DNA of 64,000 nucleotides from Thereva unica (lineage: Eukaryota; Arthropoda; Insecta; Diptera; Therevidae), in contig OX465282.1 of the NCBI GenBank assembly GCA_949987705.1, forward strand, positions 127,244,310 through 127,308,309. Direction: 5' to 3'. The position numbers and the translations under genes were made by a program. This document shows, one piece after another, positions 11,204-22,425 of the stretch (position 1 is the first letter of the stretch; each line of letters begins with the position of its first letter). The notes beneath the pieces were generated by a model that searched no databases, was not told the DNA's origin, and worked only from the letters and a program-made list of their open reading frames with translations.

Positions 11204-13609
11204 TTACACGTGTTCTACACACTACAAATTCCATTGTAGTTTCAGTCTCAAAATCACATTCCGCACGACATTCCCACCACTAGGATTCTTTACCATTTAC
11301 ACGCGTGTTATCATCGAAATATATCAATTCTGTTGTGTGGAGTTTGGAACACGTCGAAATTACAGCAAAATCAGCCGACTGCTGTCTTTGAAAGTTCCAA
11401 AACCTTGAAACATTGATCTTGCTCAACCCACAAACGCTAGTCAGAAGGAAACTGTGTTGGAACTGACTTGACATGAACTCTCTAGAACTGCGGGAAGTTT
11501 CGACTATAAAAACATCAATTAAAACTTCATTTCGAATATCTCCGCTATTTTCGCCATTCCCGCATTACTAATAAGCAAGAAACTTTCTCTCTTTGGATTC
11601 AGCTGTTCTTCGTCCTTCGCGATAACTTTTGTAATTGTTACTATTAATATCGATTGATGGCGGGAAACAACCGTTTTTTGTCGTTGTTTTTGTTGCCAAT
11701 CAATGATCAAATATACGCCACTGAGCTGCTATAAATCAAGTGTGATGGATACGCTTTGGCTGGGACAGAGGCAAGATTCTTGGTAAGGTCGCGATTGCCT
11801 CCCTTATCTCCCGAAATGTTAAGAACGACCAGCGATAAAATCGAGCACAGAAACAAAAGCCTCCGTTGAATTGGTCGGGGGCGACTGCGTTATTTGCGAT
11901 TTGTTTGTTTATTACTTTCCCTTTGTTTATGAAGAAGCTCTGCTAAGAAAGGCTCATTATAGGCTAGCGTCTAGCAAGGCGAGATTGAAGAAACTGGACA
12001 GAATTTCCCGTCGTCGTCTTCGTACAAACCTTTTTCTTCGGGGTACCACAGGGCTGTGTTCGCGTTGTTGTTTTTGTTTTAGGTGAGAAAAGACGCGCAG
12101 CGCGATTAGCGAATGCAAAAAAATTCATTCGACATGGAAAATATCCGCTGATGACTGTTTCCTTGGGTCTTATCAGGCGAGTGCTTTGGACTCATTAAGA
12201 TTGCAATTTTACTGCTAATTACAATGTTGTCACCTTTAAGGCAATCACTCGCATTCGTCATGCTGCTTGGTATATGCCTTCTGACAACAAGGCGTTAATG
12301 GTCGTACTTCTTGTAGTCGCCGCTCACGACTAATACCTCCTTTTTATAGTTCACATCTCTCTCAATTTTTTTTTTTGTAGTTTCTACCTTTAATTCTTTT
12401 GTAAACATAAGCAAAGGGTGACTAACTCGCTTTTAATTGTATAGAAACTTCTTGAAACGTGAAAAAGTGCTTCGTGTACGCAAAAGAATGTTCTTTCCTT
12501 AGAGAGATTTTTCTATGTTTTTTGTTGTTGTTGCTGTGTGTGGTACTTTCAAAATGATCATTCTTACATGGGAGAATTGAGTGCGTCTTTTTTTGCCCCA
12601 AGTTAAAGCTGCAAATATCCACGTCAGGTGAATCGTTTGTTTTTTTTTCGTTGAGTTTTTTCTATGTTGTTTACCTTATGCTTACAGACAAGATTCCACG
12701 TTAGGAATTTTTATGATAGCTTATCACGGAAATATCTCTCTCTCAACTATATATGAGAATTGTGATTTGGTTCATTAAATAAATCAACCGTGAAGACGTT
12801 ATTATGAAAGTTGCTGTGTTTTTGTTTTGTTTGGTGTATAAAGTTGTCAATTTCTAAATATGATTTAAGAGTTGACTTGGTTTAAATTTTTTGTTAAAAA
12901 ACTTGGATTAAAATTAAGATCTAGCTCAAAACAGTGCAAGATTTAATCAGAAAATATTTTGTTGCTATCCATTTTTATTTAATCATTCTGAGAGACTGTA
13001 GAGTCATGGATTCTTCTTGGGAAAAATACCTTAGTTATTAATCACTCTTTAACAGAATGCCTGGATGAGTATAAATTATTCTGGATGTTTAAAGAAGAAC
13101 GTTAGATTTTGAGTATGCCGGCCTCTTCTGCTGCTGCTGCCAAAGTCGTAGTTGAGCAAATCTGATACCCAGGATTACCGTGACATGTTTGGTGTTGCTC
13201 CACAAGACTTTAGTGGCATAAGTGACAACATGTTAGGTCAAATTTGTAACATTTGAAAAAAGGTACCAGGACGAATTTATTTGGATTAATTGGTAGGAGA
13301 CAATGCATAGTCGATGACTAGAAAACCAGATTCGTGTTTGGTTAAAAGTTCATGAATAACCTGTGACCAGAGGATACTTCGATAAGCAAAACGGTCACCA
13401 TGCTCTTCACTAGAAGAAGGAAGCTAAATATTTAAGCTCTTTAATAGTGAAATGAGTAACTTATCAGAAGAGGCCAGAAAACTAGGGGTAAAGACTCATC
13501 TGGAAATTGCTTATTTAAATTTCTGCCAAGAAAGCCTTCAAAGCATTAAGTATATCCAGGTCAGAGACAACAGGGAAAAATTGGGGACTTTGAGGATCAA
13601 AACAGATGA
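11204..13609. other. Unassigned stretch
   Basis: AT-rich. Short open frames (11118-11408, 11519-11710, 11871-12086, 13452-13706) show no recognisable domain. T-rich microsatellite-like runs are near 12370 and 12520-12530. No repeat boundaries seen. Confidence 0.35.
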
Positions 13610-13925
13610 TTATTCTTCTTCTTCTTTATACTCCTTTAATCCCTCATGGGACATAGGGCGGTGCCGATTCGTAGCAATGGTGTTTTTTATGGGAGCGGGT
13701 TGCTAACCCTCAGCCCAACCGACTTAAAACTCTGTTTTGTGGCGCAGAGAGTTCGCCATTCGCCCGTCTCCCGTTAGCTCCTTCCGAAGAAGTACCCCAG
13801 GGGGCACCGCGGGGAGGTGGGATTAGGACTTGCTAACAGGTCTGCTAGGTGTTTGTCTGCAGTGACTTTTCTCGGGTTTTGGCAGAGGTGGCAAATCGGG
13901 TACCACCACTTTCCGAGGTCTTTGT
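13610..13925 (-). repeat. Probable 3' UTR/tail of a retroelement (minus strand)
   Basis: A (TTC)n run at 13614-13625, (GAA)n on the minus strand, abuts a GC-richer segment (GGACATAGGGCGGTGCC, then GCGGGTTGCTAACCCTCAGC). RTE-like elements here end in (GAA)n (see 62547-62559), so this may be the tail of one on the minus strand. The assignment is inferential. Confidence 0.4.
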
Positions 13926-13929
13926 TAGC

Positions 13930-14570
13930 CGTTTGCCCCCCCGTAAGATGATTATTAGTACATTAAAATCATCAAACCCTTCAAATGTAGGCTGTATTTA
14001 TTGGCCAAATATCCAAGAGAATATGACGCTGAGGCTACTCCAAAAAAAAATAACTGGAATGATCTTCCTTAGGATCACAGGAGCGATCAATACGTTCTCT
14101 ACTGTAGAGTTAGGGACAATGACATATAATATGCTTCCAACTTACGTAAAAGTAAAGAAAGAAGGAACCAGCAGCGCACTTAGATTATCTTCGGCAGGTA
14201 AGCTCAAAAATGAAGATCTAACAGTTTATATAGGCAATGACTGCTTAATCAGTTTCAAGATCACTCCCTCTTTAGAATTACAGACATCATACGAGTTTTA
14301 TACAACTTCGATTGCTAGCTCAAGGTCTCGATCGAAGACCGTCAAAAGCGCCACTCGATGAAATCTAATTAGCAAATAGGATCGAAACTGTAGTTACGCA
14401 GATAGATCCAAAATTGAAGAAAGATCAACTAGATCTGATGATTACGGACATATATGTGGATTGGCAGTAGGTCCAAGCAAATCTCCTTCAGTATTCCAGG
14501 CAGAGGTATGCCAGTGAATATAAAAAATGTCTGTCCGTCTTTCAAACTATTGTAGCTACAAACACGTGCT
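13930..14570 (+). pseudogene. LOA/R1-like non-LTR element, post-RT and RNase H remnants
   Basis: Within the open frame 13849-14361, the stretch from about residue 66 reads QKKITGMIFLRITGAI followed by NTFSTVELGTM. This matches the post-RT 'QR.A...ITGA.RT.PT.ALE' block of RNase H-bearing non-LTR elements. The downstream MITDIYVDW segment (about 14436-14470) and the SRQRYASEYKK segment (near 14500) could be the remains of the RNase H region. Several stops occur. The 170-codon frame is a relic and not a gene. Confidence 0.6.
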
Positions 14571-15046
14571 GTCTGAAATTACTAGGAAAACCCAGAGAAA
14601 GAAAATCTAAAATACTGGGAACGAAGTTTCAACAAGAAGTAGATATGATTAGGGATACGGTTCGTGATTCTTTACTCATATCATTACTTGTAGAGCGGAA
14701 TCGAGTACTAAGTACAATTTGCTTTTAAGACCGAATTCAAGCTAACTGCAAGTTTATCTACATAAGTCGTGAATACTTTCCATATAAACGTTTTACACAT
14801 TATTAGCATTTTCTGCCCCAATTAAGGGAAGTATGTACCTAAAACACTCTTCTTAATTGAGGCAGAAAATACATCCCAAACGCAAATAGGCGCTCTTTTA
14901 TAGCACAGACAATTGCATGGTTTTCTCTCTGTTGCAAGAACGTGGATTCCAGAAAGGGAATGGTCTAAAGTCCAAACAAAACACGGCAAGTTCACACTTT
15001 TTTTTAAAGCGAGAAAAATTGGGGCTTTTCAAAAATAAAGGGTGCC
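14571..15046. other. Unassigned stretch with one hairpin
   Basis: No gene recognised. It contains the hairpin at 14808-14870. The minus-strand frame 14898-15080 has no family motif. Confidence 0.35.
14808..14870. repeat. Hairpin, 22-bp arms and about 19-bp loop
   Basis: ATTTTCTGCCCCAATTAAG at 14808-14826 pairs with CTTAATTGAGGCAGAAAAT at 14852-14870 with a single mismatch, and three further bases can pair. It is A+T-rich and isolated. It could be the ends of a very short palindromic element or just a cruciform-prone site. Confidence 0.75.
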
Positions 15047-15093
15047 AGTAAGCATAAACAGTAGACCACTCTGGTCTCATTTCGCAAGTTAAG
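15047..15093 (+). mobile_element. 5S rRNA-derived SINE, head fragment
   Basis: The sequence AAAGGGTGCCAGTAAGCATAA followed by CAGTAGACCACTCTGGTCTC and CAAGTTAAGCGTTCGG matches the start of the copy at 9185-9245 and the 5S-like head in general. It is truncated at the junction with the following minus-strand retroelement. Confidence 0.55.
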
Positions 15094-15094
15094 C

Positions 15095-16040
15095 GTTCGG
15101 TCTAGGACGACACCTAAATCCACAATATGATCGACATGATTCAATATCTTGTCGTTGAGATCAAATTTCTGCATCTGAGTGGTATTTTTTCGGGAGAAGG
15201 TAGTTGCATGGTACTTGCTGGTGTTAAAATGTAATTTATTGGCTATGCACTAATCATGCAGTACTTTGAGTTTCGATTGGCGAAGAGATACATTGGTTTG
15301 GGACTTAATTGTGCTATATATTTTGAGGTCATCTGAGTAGAAGAGTTGAGGAATATTTCATAATTTTTCATATAAATCAGAGTTCAAGATATTGAAAGGT
15401 AGAGGGACCTATGGCTAAGAGTTGAGGAATATTTCATAATTTTTCATATAAATCAGAGTTCAAGATATTGAAAGGTAGAGGGACCTATGGCTAAGAGTTG
15501 AGGAATATTTCATAATTTTTAATATAAATCAGAGTTCAAGATATTGAAAGGTAGAGGGCCTAAATGGCTAACCTGCCTGAGTAACACCGGAAGTTACGTC
15601 AATTTCCTTAGACAGAAATTCTTGGAGTCTGATAACCTGTGCCCTTCCGTCAAGATATGATTTCACCTAGTTATTCCAGCGGAAATCCCTAAATCCCAAA
15701 TTTTATTAGCTTTATAATTAGGGTATTGTGGTCAACTCGGTCAAAAGCTTGAAAAGCTGAAGTCAGTATAAACATCATCAATTTGATAACCGCTCTCCAT
15801 CCCACAAAGCACTTCGGAAATTAGAATGGTAACGTTAGAAGTGGTTGACCGACCTTTTCAGAAACCGTTGTTCGTTAAGGTGTGGATCGATTTAAGAAGC
15901 AGTCTTTGTCGTAACAAGAGTTTAGGGATCGATGATGACATGGCACTGCTTCTGTAGTTGCCCACCGATTGTAGATCAGAAGCCTTGTGGATTGGTATGA
16001 GGTAGGATTTCTTCTATATTTTAGGAAACTTTCCTAGCGG
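15095..16040 (-). pseudogene. Jockey/CR1-like reverse transcriptase, decayed
   Basis: Reading minus from about 16030: KKSYLIPIHKASD then VGNYR (about 15957), the YTDFS/KAFDRVDHNTL-type palm block (15727-15773, frameshifted), the DDLKIY block (about 15320-15340) with its preceding region replaced by a 76-bp triplication, and ANKLHFNTSKY (about 15225-15255), then KNTTQMQKFDLNDKILNHVD leading to DLGVVLDRTLN (about 15090-15125). The order is that of a Jockey/CR1-type RT. It has many stops. The left end abuts a 5S-SINE fragment. Confidence 0.82.
15343..15558. repeat. 76-bp tandem repeat, about 2.8 copies
   Basis: Units begin at 15343, 15419 and 15495 with GAGTTGAGGAATATTTCATA. Copies are nearly identical; the third differs by TTTTTAATAT for TTTTTCATAT and ends early. 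The unit lies inside the decayed RT and derives from it, since it follows directly on the codons of the ADDLK region. The near-identity implies recent duplication. It is not a CRISPR array because there are no spacers. Confidence 0.95.
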
Positions 16041-18894
16041 AAATGATGTAACGATCCAGATTTTCATCAAACCCATGCGAGTTTTGATCGGCCGACCAGC
16101 TCCGAATCGATATTTTTGGTTGTACATCCGCACTTCGATGTACATCCAATTTGATGGTGTATGGGGGCGTATATTTGGGTATATTTGGAGAAAAATTTGG
16201 CATAGAGATGAGGCCTATCGCCACCATCTACTAAGATACAAAATGTTTTTCTCAGAAAAATGCATCATTAACCGTATTTTTTTCCTTGCTTTTCTGATGC
16301 ACCAAACCATAACCTAAACAGTTACATACACAAGAATAATCTTGGTCGATAATTTTCCAGGTAGTGAGTTTTAAAGGAAATTGGCGCTCTTACAGGCAGT
16401 TACAAATCCCCAATCTTTTGTCCTAATCCCCAGTCAACAGTCCTTGCACAGTTGTGTTATGGTATGGTGGAAGACTTTCTGGGTGTATAATCCTTCAAAA
16501 TTTGCATCTAGGCATATTATACCGTAGTGACAAGCGATTAATACAAATTGAGGAATTATTTCCTGCAGCTTTCAGTGTCCTTCATTGCAAGTCAATGGTT
16601 CAACGTCCACTTGGTGCTCTTTAACTTTGATCATATTCAGGCAGTCTTCGGAATGTTCCTGTAAATACTCTGGAGTCAGGTATACGTCTGATCTACGTTC
16701 CTGTTATAAGAATGCCTGAACATGCGCTCCAAAAATCCTGGTCCTCCAAACGTCAGAAGAACTGGAACAGTAACACGAACTGGATCCATAAGACGCAACA
16801 TCGAGAACGAGTAAAGAAAATACAGAGGGCTGTAGTGCCAGTTATGATAATAATACTGCAGATTGAACCATTCATTCGGTCTATATGCTTTATAGATTTG
16901 GTAGAGTTAGGAATTAACTAACGTTTTCTGAGCAGTAACTATACCTCTGGTGATACAGAAAGAGACCGAGTTGGCGTTGTCCCTACAAAAACACAAATCC
17001 CATTCTGTGGCTGTAAAGAAGCGAATCAATTCCAACTAGTTAACACTCTCTAGAAAGATCTTTAAGGAACTAATATTGATCGAAACAGAAAATATTGTAA
17101 ATTAGAATTTACTAGGTAGTGATTTGAGTTTCCAAGAGGAATCCACATCACCCAAGAATATGCTTACATGCGAAGTAAGAAATAGGTCAGGAAAGTGTGT
17201 TCTTTTATATAAGGAGCTTTCGTAGGATGAACTACAATTTGATAGATTATTGATGAACGTTGGTAGAATTTGAGTGACTTAGCCAATTTAAGTATTCAAA
17301 ACCATCTAAAAATTTCGAATGCGCAAGTGTAAGTCGTGATCGTCGTCGTAAGTCTAAATTTATCAGTTTTATGCTTTAGGGATATAATCCGTGAACTTTA
17401 TTTGGGCAGTTAAACTCCTTTACTTTATTGGTACATAAATGATTAAGTGGAGTTGATCTAAAATTTACGGAACTACTAAAGGTTTATAAATCTGAAGGGG
17501 AATAAAAATAGGCACGTAATAACACTTTGTAATGGCAAAGGCTTAGCAAATATATGCAATGCCAGGACAAAATTCAACTTAAGCACTTATTCACTGTATA
17601 TAACTTTGGTATCCATTACCTATATTCCTATATATAAAACTAAGAAAAATAATCTTACTCAAGGAATTTTTGACTAACCCTAGGCTTTATTTTTATATTT
17701 TTGGATGAAAACGAAAAAATAATAACCACATCAATAAAAATCAAATATTCAAAACAATGAACTCCAAATGTTAACTACATCACCCACATTTTTACGTTTC
17801 AAAATCAAAACTTAACCCTAAAATAAAGATTTAAAAATAAAAAATAAATATCAACGAAAATTCGTAACCTAACTCAAACTACTAAAAATATTTTCCAATC
17901 AACTAAACTCGGTAGGAATAAACAACAACATCAAATCAGAACATTCAATCTCAAGGTTCACTGAAAATGCACCCAAAGATCTTAATTTCTGTCATTATTG
18001 ATAATTAAAAGCTTAGGATAATCATCGATAATTGGGACGTATTGCAAAATTGCATCTCTCTTTATTACATAAGTGTTATGAAAAGAAGATTTTTGTACAA
18101 GGGAATTGAAGACGAAAATTGTTAGGTAATAGGACAAAGGTAATTATTTTCACTGGACATACACATAAATATTTGGTCTTCTATTTATTTCCGTTTCTTA
18201 AAAAAAAAATAATGTAACAAACAAAAACTCAGTTTGAATGAATAAAACATCCCGAAAATTTTTACTAGGAGAATGAAAAAAATCATTGTTTTCCTAGAGA
18301 CGAGATGAATGTAACTGAATTTACGAGAATGCCCTTTAAGGACTGAAAACAGATGTTCTCTAAACAATTGGTCCTAGTACAAAACGTCCATTTTTCAACA
18401 AAACAAACAAAAAACAAAAGATTCCCCAAATAAAGGAATTTGTTCAATTATCAGTGACTAAATGTGAAATCGAACAGAAACAATATGAAAAAAAAAATCC
18501 CAAAAATTGTGTAACTGTCACAGCAATAAATTTCGCATCACCCACAGAAGAATGGTCCTGTGCCTAATAAAGTCAATAGCAGGTCGTTAAAACTCTTAAG
18601 ATATCACCAAATCTCCAAATCTGAGCAGTTATCGAAAACATTTCATTATCATAATGAAATCGAAACACTGGACCCAAGGTAGAGGAGCCAACCCAAAAGA
18701 AGCAACAACGAAGAAGGACAACCCAAAAAAAAACCTAGAATCTCCGAAAAAGCGGCACAAAAATCCGAAATTAAAAGAATCCATCGGAACGCCGCCATCG
18801 GGGCTAATTGAACGTGAGAACCCTGGCGATGATGATCACGAGGATGGTGTGGATCTAGATGATGGCGAGATGATGGTGGTGTGTGCGCAAGAGA
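16041..18894. other. Unassigned stretch, probably intronic
   Basis: No gene or bounded repeat recognised. Two overlapping frames at 16021-16317 lie on opposite strands. 17640-18640 is strongly AT-rich. If the dally exon is right, the first intron begins at 18900 (minus) and runs left through here. I did not find a second glypican exon (the next conserved block would carry Cys-Cys) on the minus strand. Confidence 0.4.
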
Positions 18895-18900
18895 CCCTAC

Positions 18901-19162
18901 CTTTGTTTGTGAAATCCGGTTCTATGGCCACGCTGATCGTGTCGAAGAACTGCTTAACAGACTCGCAAGATGCAGCCTTTGTATCCTTATCCAAATGCTG
19001 GGATCCGGTGTGATCGACACTTTTAGCACTTACTAAACCACTATAACTATTACTGGTTAAGAACAGTAGGGAAAAGCACACATATAGCACGAATTTATTA
19101 GCACTTGACTTGGTCAGACTCAAGGAACACTTGGACTCACGTGAGTACCTCATTTTGGCCAT
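18901..19162 (-). CDS. dally: Glypican dally, first coding exon
   Basis: The minus-strand frame from the first in-frame ATG (19162; A at -3 and G at +4, a strong context) gives 87 codons plus one base. Residues 23-46 form a signal peptide (KFVLYVCFSLLFLTSN, ending ..SGLVSA). Residues 66-88 read SCESVKQFFDTISVAI then EPDFTNKG, matching the glypican N-terminus (first conserved Cys, V-K-x-F-F, x-x-K-G) and closest, as I recall it, to Drosophila dally. The exon stops after the first base of the Gly codon at a clear donor, AAAG|GTAGGG (GT at 18900-18899). Beyond it the frame loses all similarity. Glypicans are GPI-anchored heparan-sulphate proteoglycans; Dally modulates Dpp, Wg and Hh signalling at the cell surface. 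No further exon was found, so only this fragment is in view. The alternative is the paralogue dlp. The plus-strand frame 18654-19013 is its shadow. Confidence 0.78.
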
Positions 19163-20650
19163 TATTTTCGAGTGAATATTGCGTAGGATACGACGATGCC
19201 GACAGAATATCTCAAAGTAAACAAACAAAAAAATAAATAAATTCGCACTAAACGAAAAATTTAAGGCCAGTAAATATAGCTAGCTTCAAGCTTATTGCAC
19301 CACTAGAGCGTCACGCGCGCGAAAATATTGGAAAGTGTCGTCCAAAAGTTATAGAGCGCTTCTGCTGGCCAAGAAGACCCGACACAGTCACGACAAGCAC
19401 TAGTAGTATATCCCGCGAATACTCGCAAAAATTCCTTTGAGCATATGATTCACACTTAACTTCCTTACGCGCTGATACTTAACAACTGTCGTCTACCCAA
19501 GCCTCGGGGTATCACTGTCAATCATCAGCCGTGTCCGAAGATCCGTCGCTGGCTCGGATCGGATTAACAATTATGCTCCGGAAGCTGAAAGGAATCCAAA
19601 CAACCAATCCCCGGTCTGGACAGAGATCGAAAAAAAAACACTTGGCACCACACTATCGTTCGGTGAGTGAATTTTCGCAATGTATCGAACTGTCAAACTG
19701 CACCGACCCAATCTGTATTCGATTTTCAATCAAAAAACCAACGGATTTCTAGAAGCACCCAAACAGACCAACGCCGGCTGATTATAAATCATCTTTCATA
19801 CGTTATTGCGGAGAGGCTGAATTAATCTGCTTGATTTCGCACAACAACAAATAAAAAATAATCAAAACAAAAAATTAAAGAGAAACTGAACAACGCGAAC
19901 CGAAATGCGAGTCATATAACAACGATGTCAGCATCCCAAGGCTTCGTTCACAACTGAACAACGGAACGACAGAATCGAATTGAACTCGCACTCGCCGCAG
20001 CCGATCTGGCAACTGGCATCTCTCCGTCTAGTGAACAACTGAACGGGTCGTGAGCGCGGCCGGCACGGAGCGGGAGGGGCAGCGAAAAGAATTCTTGAAT
20101 TGGCCACACCGACACAGCAGCGGCGGCACGACAGCGAACAGACAGAGCGACATCCCAGCACAGCAGAGGCGAGCTGCCCCTTTCGCCTTTCGCCGTACCT
20201 TCGCCCTCACGCGCGTTGCATAGTTTTCTCGCTCGCTGCTTTTTTTGCCGTACAATCAAAATCGCCTTCGCCTTGTGCTATTTGCGTTCACTGCTCAGTT
20301 CATTCTCTGGTGCACGCTGTCCTCAACCACGCACAGGTGACGTTTTCCCTGCACTTCGCCAATTAGGACCAGTTTCAGGTAATCTTAACTCTAATTAATC
20401 CGCAAAAAACCTTGGCATCTTTCAGGACTCTTAATCCCTCCGCGAATTCATCAAGAACTTCCCGAAAAATTAGTTAAATGTCAAAAATTCTTGGCCAAGA
20501 ACCAAGAGAAAAATTCGCGAGCGAAAACGGTAACAAAGTACCGGAATGAACAGTTGATGACGTAATTGTGGTATTTTCTCTCGATTCGCTCGCTCAGTTC
20601 ACTCGGTGTTCATCTCGATTCATCGGAGCTTTATCGCAATAATTTTTGTT
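19163..20650 (-). promoter_or_regulatory. dally: Putative 5' UTR and promoter region of dally
   Basis: The sequence upstream of the dally ATG becomes markedly GC-richer at 19970-20330 than the surrounding DNA. It carries several TTCAGTTG initiator-like words on the minus strand (A at about 20040 and 19955), without a convincing TATA box or DPE. No transposon could be recognised in 19163-20650, unlike most of the window, which fits a preserved gene start. Whether a 5' UTR intron exists cannot be told. Open frames at 19928-20398 on both strands reflect GC content. Confidence 0.4.
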
Positions 20651-21542
20651 TTGTTTCTAGTAAAATGCGGTGCAGAAAATAAAAAATGAACTTTTGGTCA
20701 TGGAGGCGACTTTAAAAATGCTGATTAAGTGTTACCAGATTGAAATTGATTTTGCCGATGGTAAGTTGTAAATTGTAGTTTAATTTGATATTTGTTGATT
20801 TCAGATAGCAGGGATAAAATACCGTATATCGCCTTTTTGAAAACTTGCCATTGAACACCAGAAATTATTTAACAAATTAAGGCTTTTCAGAGCCCATCTC
20901 CTTGATCTATTTCTTACTTCTCATTCAGCTCGATTGTCTGTCGAAATGTTTTGCATTTTGGAGCTACGAAAAACCTTAAGACTTGCGAAACCCATTACAC
21001 ACAGGGGAGAGGAAACTTTCGAAAAATTACATGAAATAACAGTGGAAATTTGGAGACGGAAAGAAAGGCTTGCTGAAAGCCACGGGCGCTGTTCAAGTTC
21101 AAAACAACGCCAAAAAACACCTGGAGAAATACACTATATAAAATAAATGTAATTAGTCAGTGCATAATAAAAAAAAAGGCTGACAATTTTTGTAAAATAA
21201 AAGTTTTTAGTTTTGCAAATAAATTCATTGTGCGCAGATCAGCTCGAGTCTTTAATAATTATACGTATACCTACATATAATATTTTAAAACCCATCCCGT
21301 CCCCACACATTGGTCCTTCGAGCCCATCCCCATCATTTGCCGAATCCCCATCAGGCGCATAGTGTAAAAAAATTTAGTAGCTACAGAGGATGAGCGCCAT
21401 TGAACATAGCATACAAAGCATTTTGACTTGTGGTCTATAATAAACTACAATCATAAGTGGAAAGGACACAAGAAAGATCCACAACTTTTCAAGTAGGGTT
21501 TATACATAAACCGACTTTTTAAAACCGACACTACCTTCAGCA
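20651..21542. other. Unassigned stretch
   Basis: No gene recognised. A plus-strand frame at 20700-20762 ends at a donor-like GTAAGT (20761) with an acceptor-like TTTGTTGATTTCAG ending at 20804; the 44-nt gap is short for a fly intron. The frame at 20934-21146 has no known motif. Confidence 0.3.
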
Positions 21543-22425
21543 GTGGCTCAAAATCATAACGCCCTGATCTCTCTGGCTTCAAAATTTGGAGGAGTCTTCA
21601 ATAGGAATACATCCCTCTCTGTTGGCGCCCTGCAGGTAGGCGAGCAGCCTCCGTCAACTAGCCCCTCAGATCCTCCTTCTTTGGCTAATTTTAGAAAGGC
21701 GCGTTATAAAAGTCGAAAAAATAGAAATAGCCGTGTTCCATCAACAGAGCTGACCTCAAAGCCGGATTCGGTATCATTCTCCTCGCCACTATTAGTGGAC
21801 GGTCCTACGATCGCGAAAGTTCCAGGGGATGAGTCAACTTCTATGCCGGTCTTGACAGCAACCCCTCTGCCTCTAGTAGTGGATGGTCCACCGATTACCG
21901 AAGTTATAGTTCCTCTTGAGCCTTACGCCCCTCTGGTTACGGTACCGGTGTTCCTCAGTTATCAAAAAAGTCGAGACGCTTTCCCTCTACTATCAGAATG
22001 TAATTGGGACCAGATCAAAAACTAAAGACATCCTTCAGGCATCGATGGCTATTGATCTCGATGTCATACCATTCACTGAAACCTGGCTCTATGTGCTCAT
22101 TCTCAATGCTGAGCTTTTTGATTCTTACTATCAAGTCTTTCGGAGGAACCGCCACACTGACTCGGAGGAGAGTGGCGTACTTTTTGCTTATAGAAGTCAT
22201 CGTAACCCAATTTTCTTTCCTAGTTTCTCTAACAACCTTGACTTAGAGCTTGCCGCTCTTAAGATCCTCCTTTATAAAATGAATCTCTTCCTGCTGTGCT
22301 CCTATACCTCACCAGATATATTAAGCACACTGGACGATAGGGAAACTACCGGCAGGAAACAAGAGTGCAGGACGCTCTAGTGCTTTGGCAACTACCGGCA
22401 GGAAACTAGAGTGCAGGACGCTCTA
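21543..22425 (+). pseudogene. Non-LTR element: N-terminal region and APE-type endonuclease fragment
   Basis: A 160-codon frame (21543-22025) rich in Pro, Ser and Val, of unknown origin, overlaps a second frame that reads QNVIGTRSKTKDILQASMA followed by DLDVIPFTETWL (about 21988-22092). This is the N-terminal signature of the apurinic-type endonuclease of Jockey/CR1/LOA-like elements ('QN.RGLRTK', then 'FTETWL'). The region continues with SYYQVFRRNRHTDSEESGV (22125-22181). It breaks down around 22340, where a 36-bp segment is duplicated. Confidence 0.75.
22344..22425. repeat. Local direct duplication, 36 bp at 46-bp spacing
   Basis: AACTACCGGCAGGAAAC.AGAGTGCAGGACGCTCTA occurs at 22344-22379 and 22390-22425 with one difference. 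It sits at the broken 3' edge of the endonuclease fragment and looks like a repair-associated duplication. Confidence 0.9.

Noticed and set aside
13849..14361. 170-codon frame as a host gene
   Set aside because: Its central part matches the post-RT block of RNase H-bearing non-LTR elements.
15343..15558. Regular repeats that might suggest a CRISPR-like array
   Set aside because: Units are directly contiguous with no variable spacers, and the DNA is eukaryotic.
18654..19013. 119-codon plus-strand frame, Lys- and Asp-rich
   Set aside because: It is antisense to the dally exon and its splice donor and has no family match. The minus-strand reading explains the sequence better.
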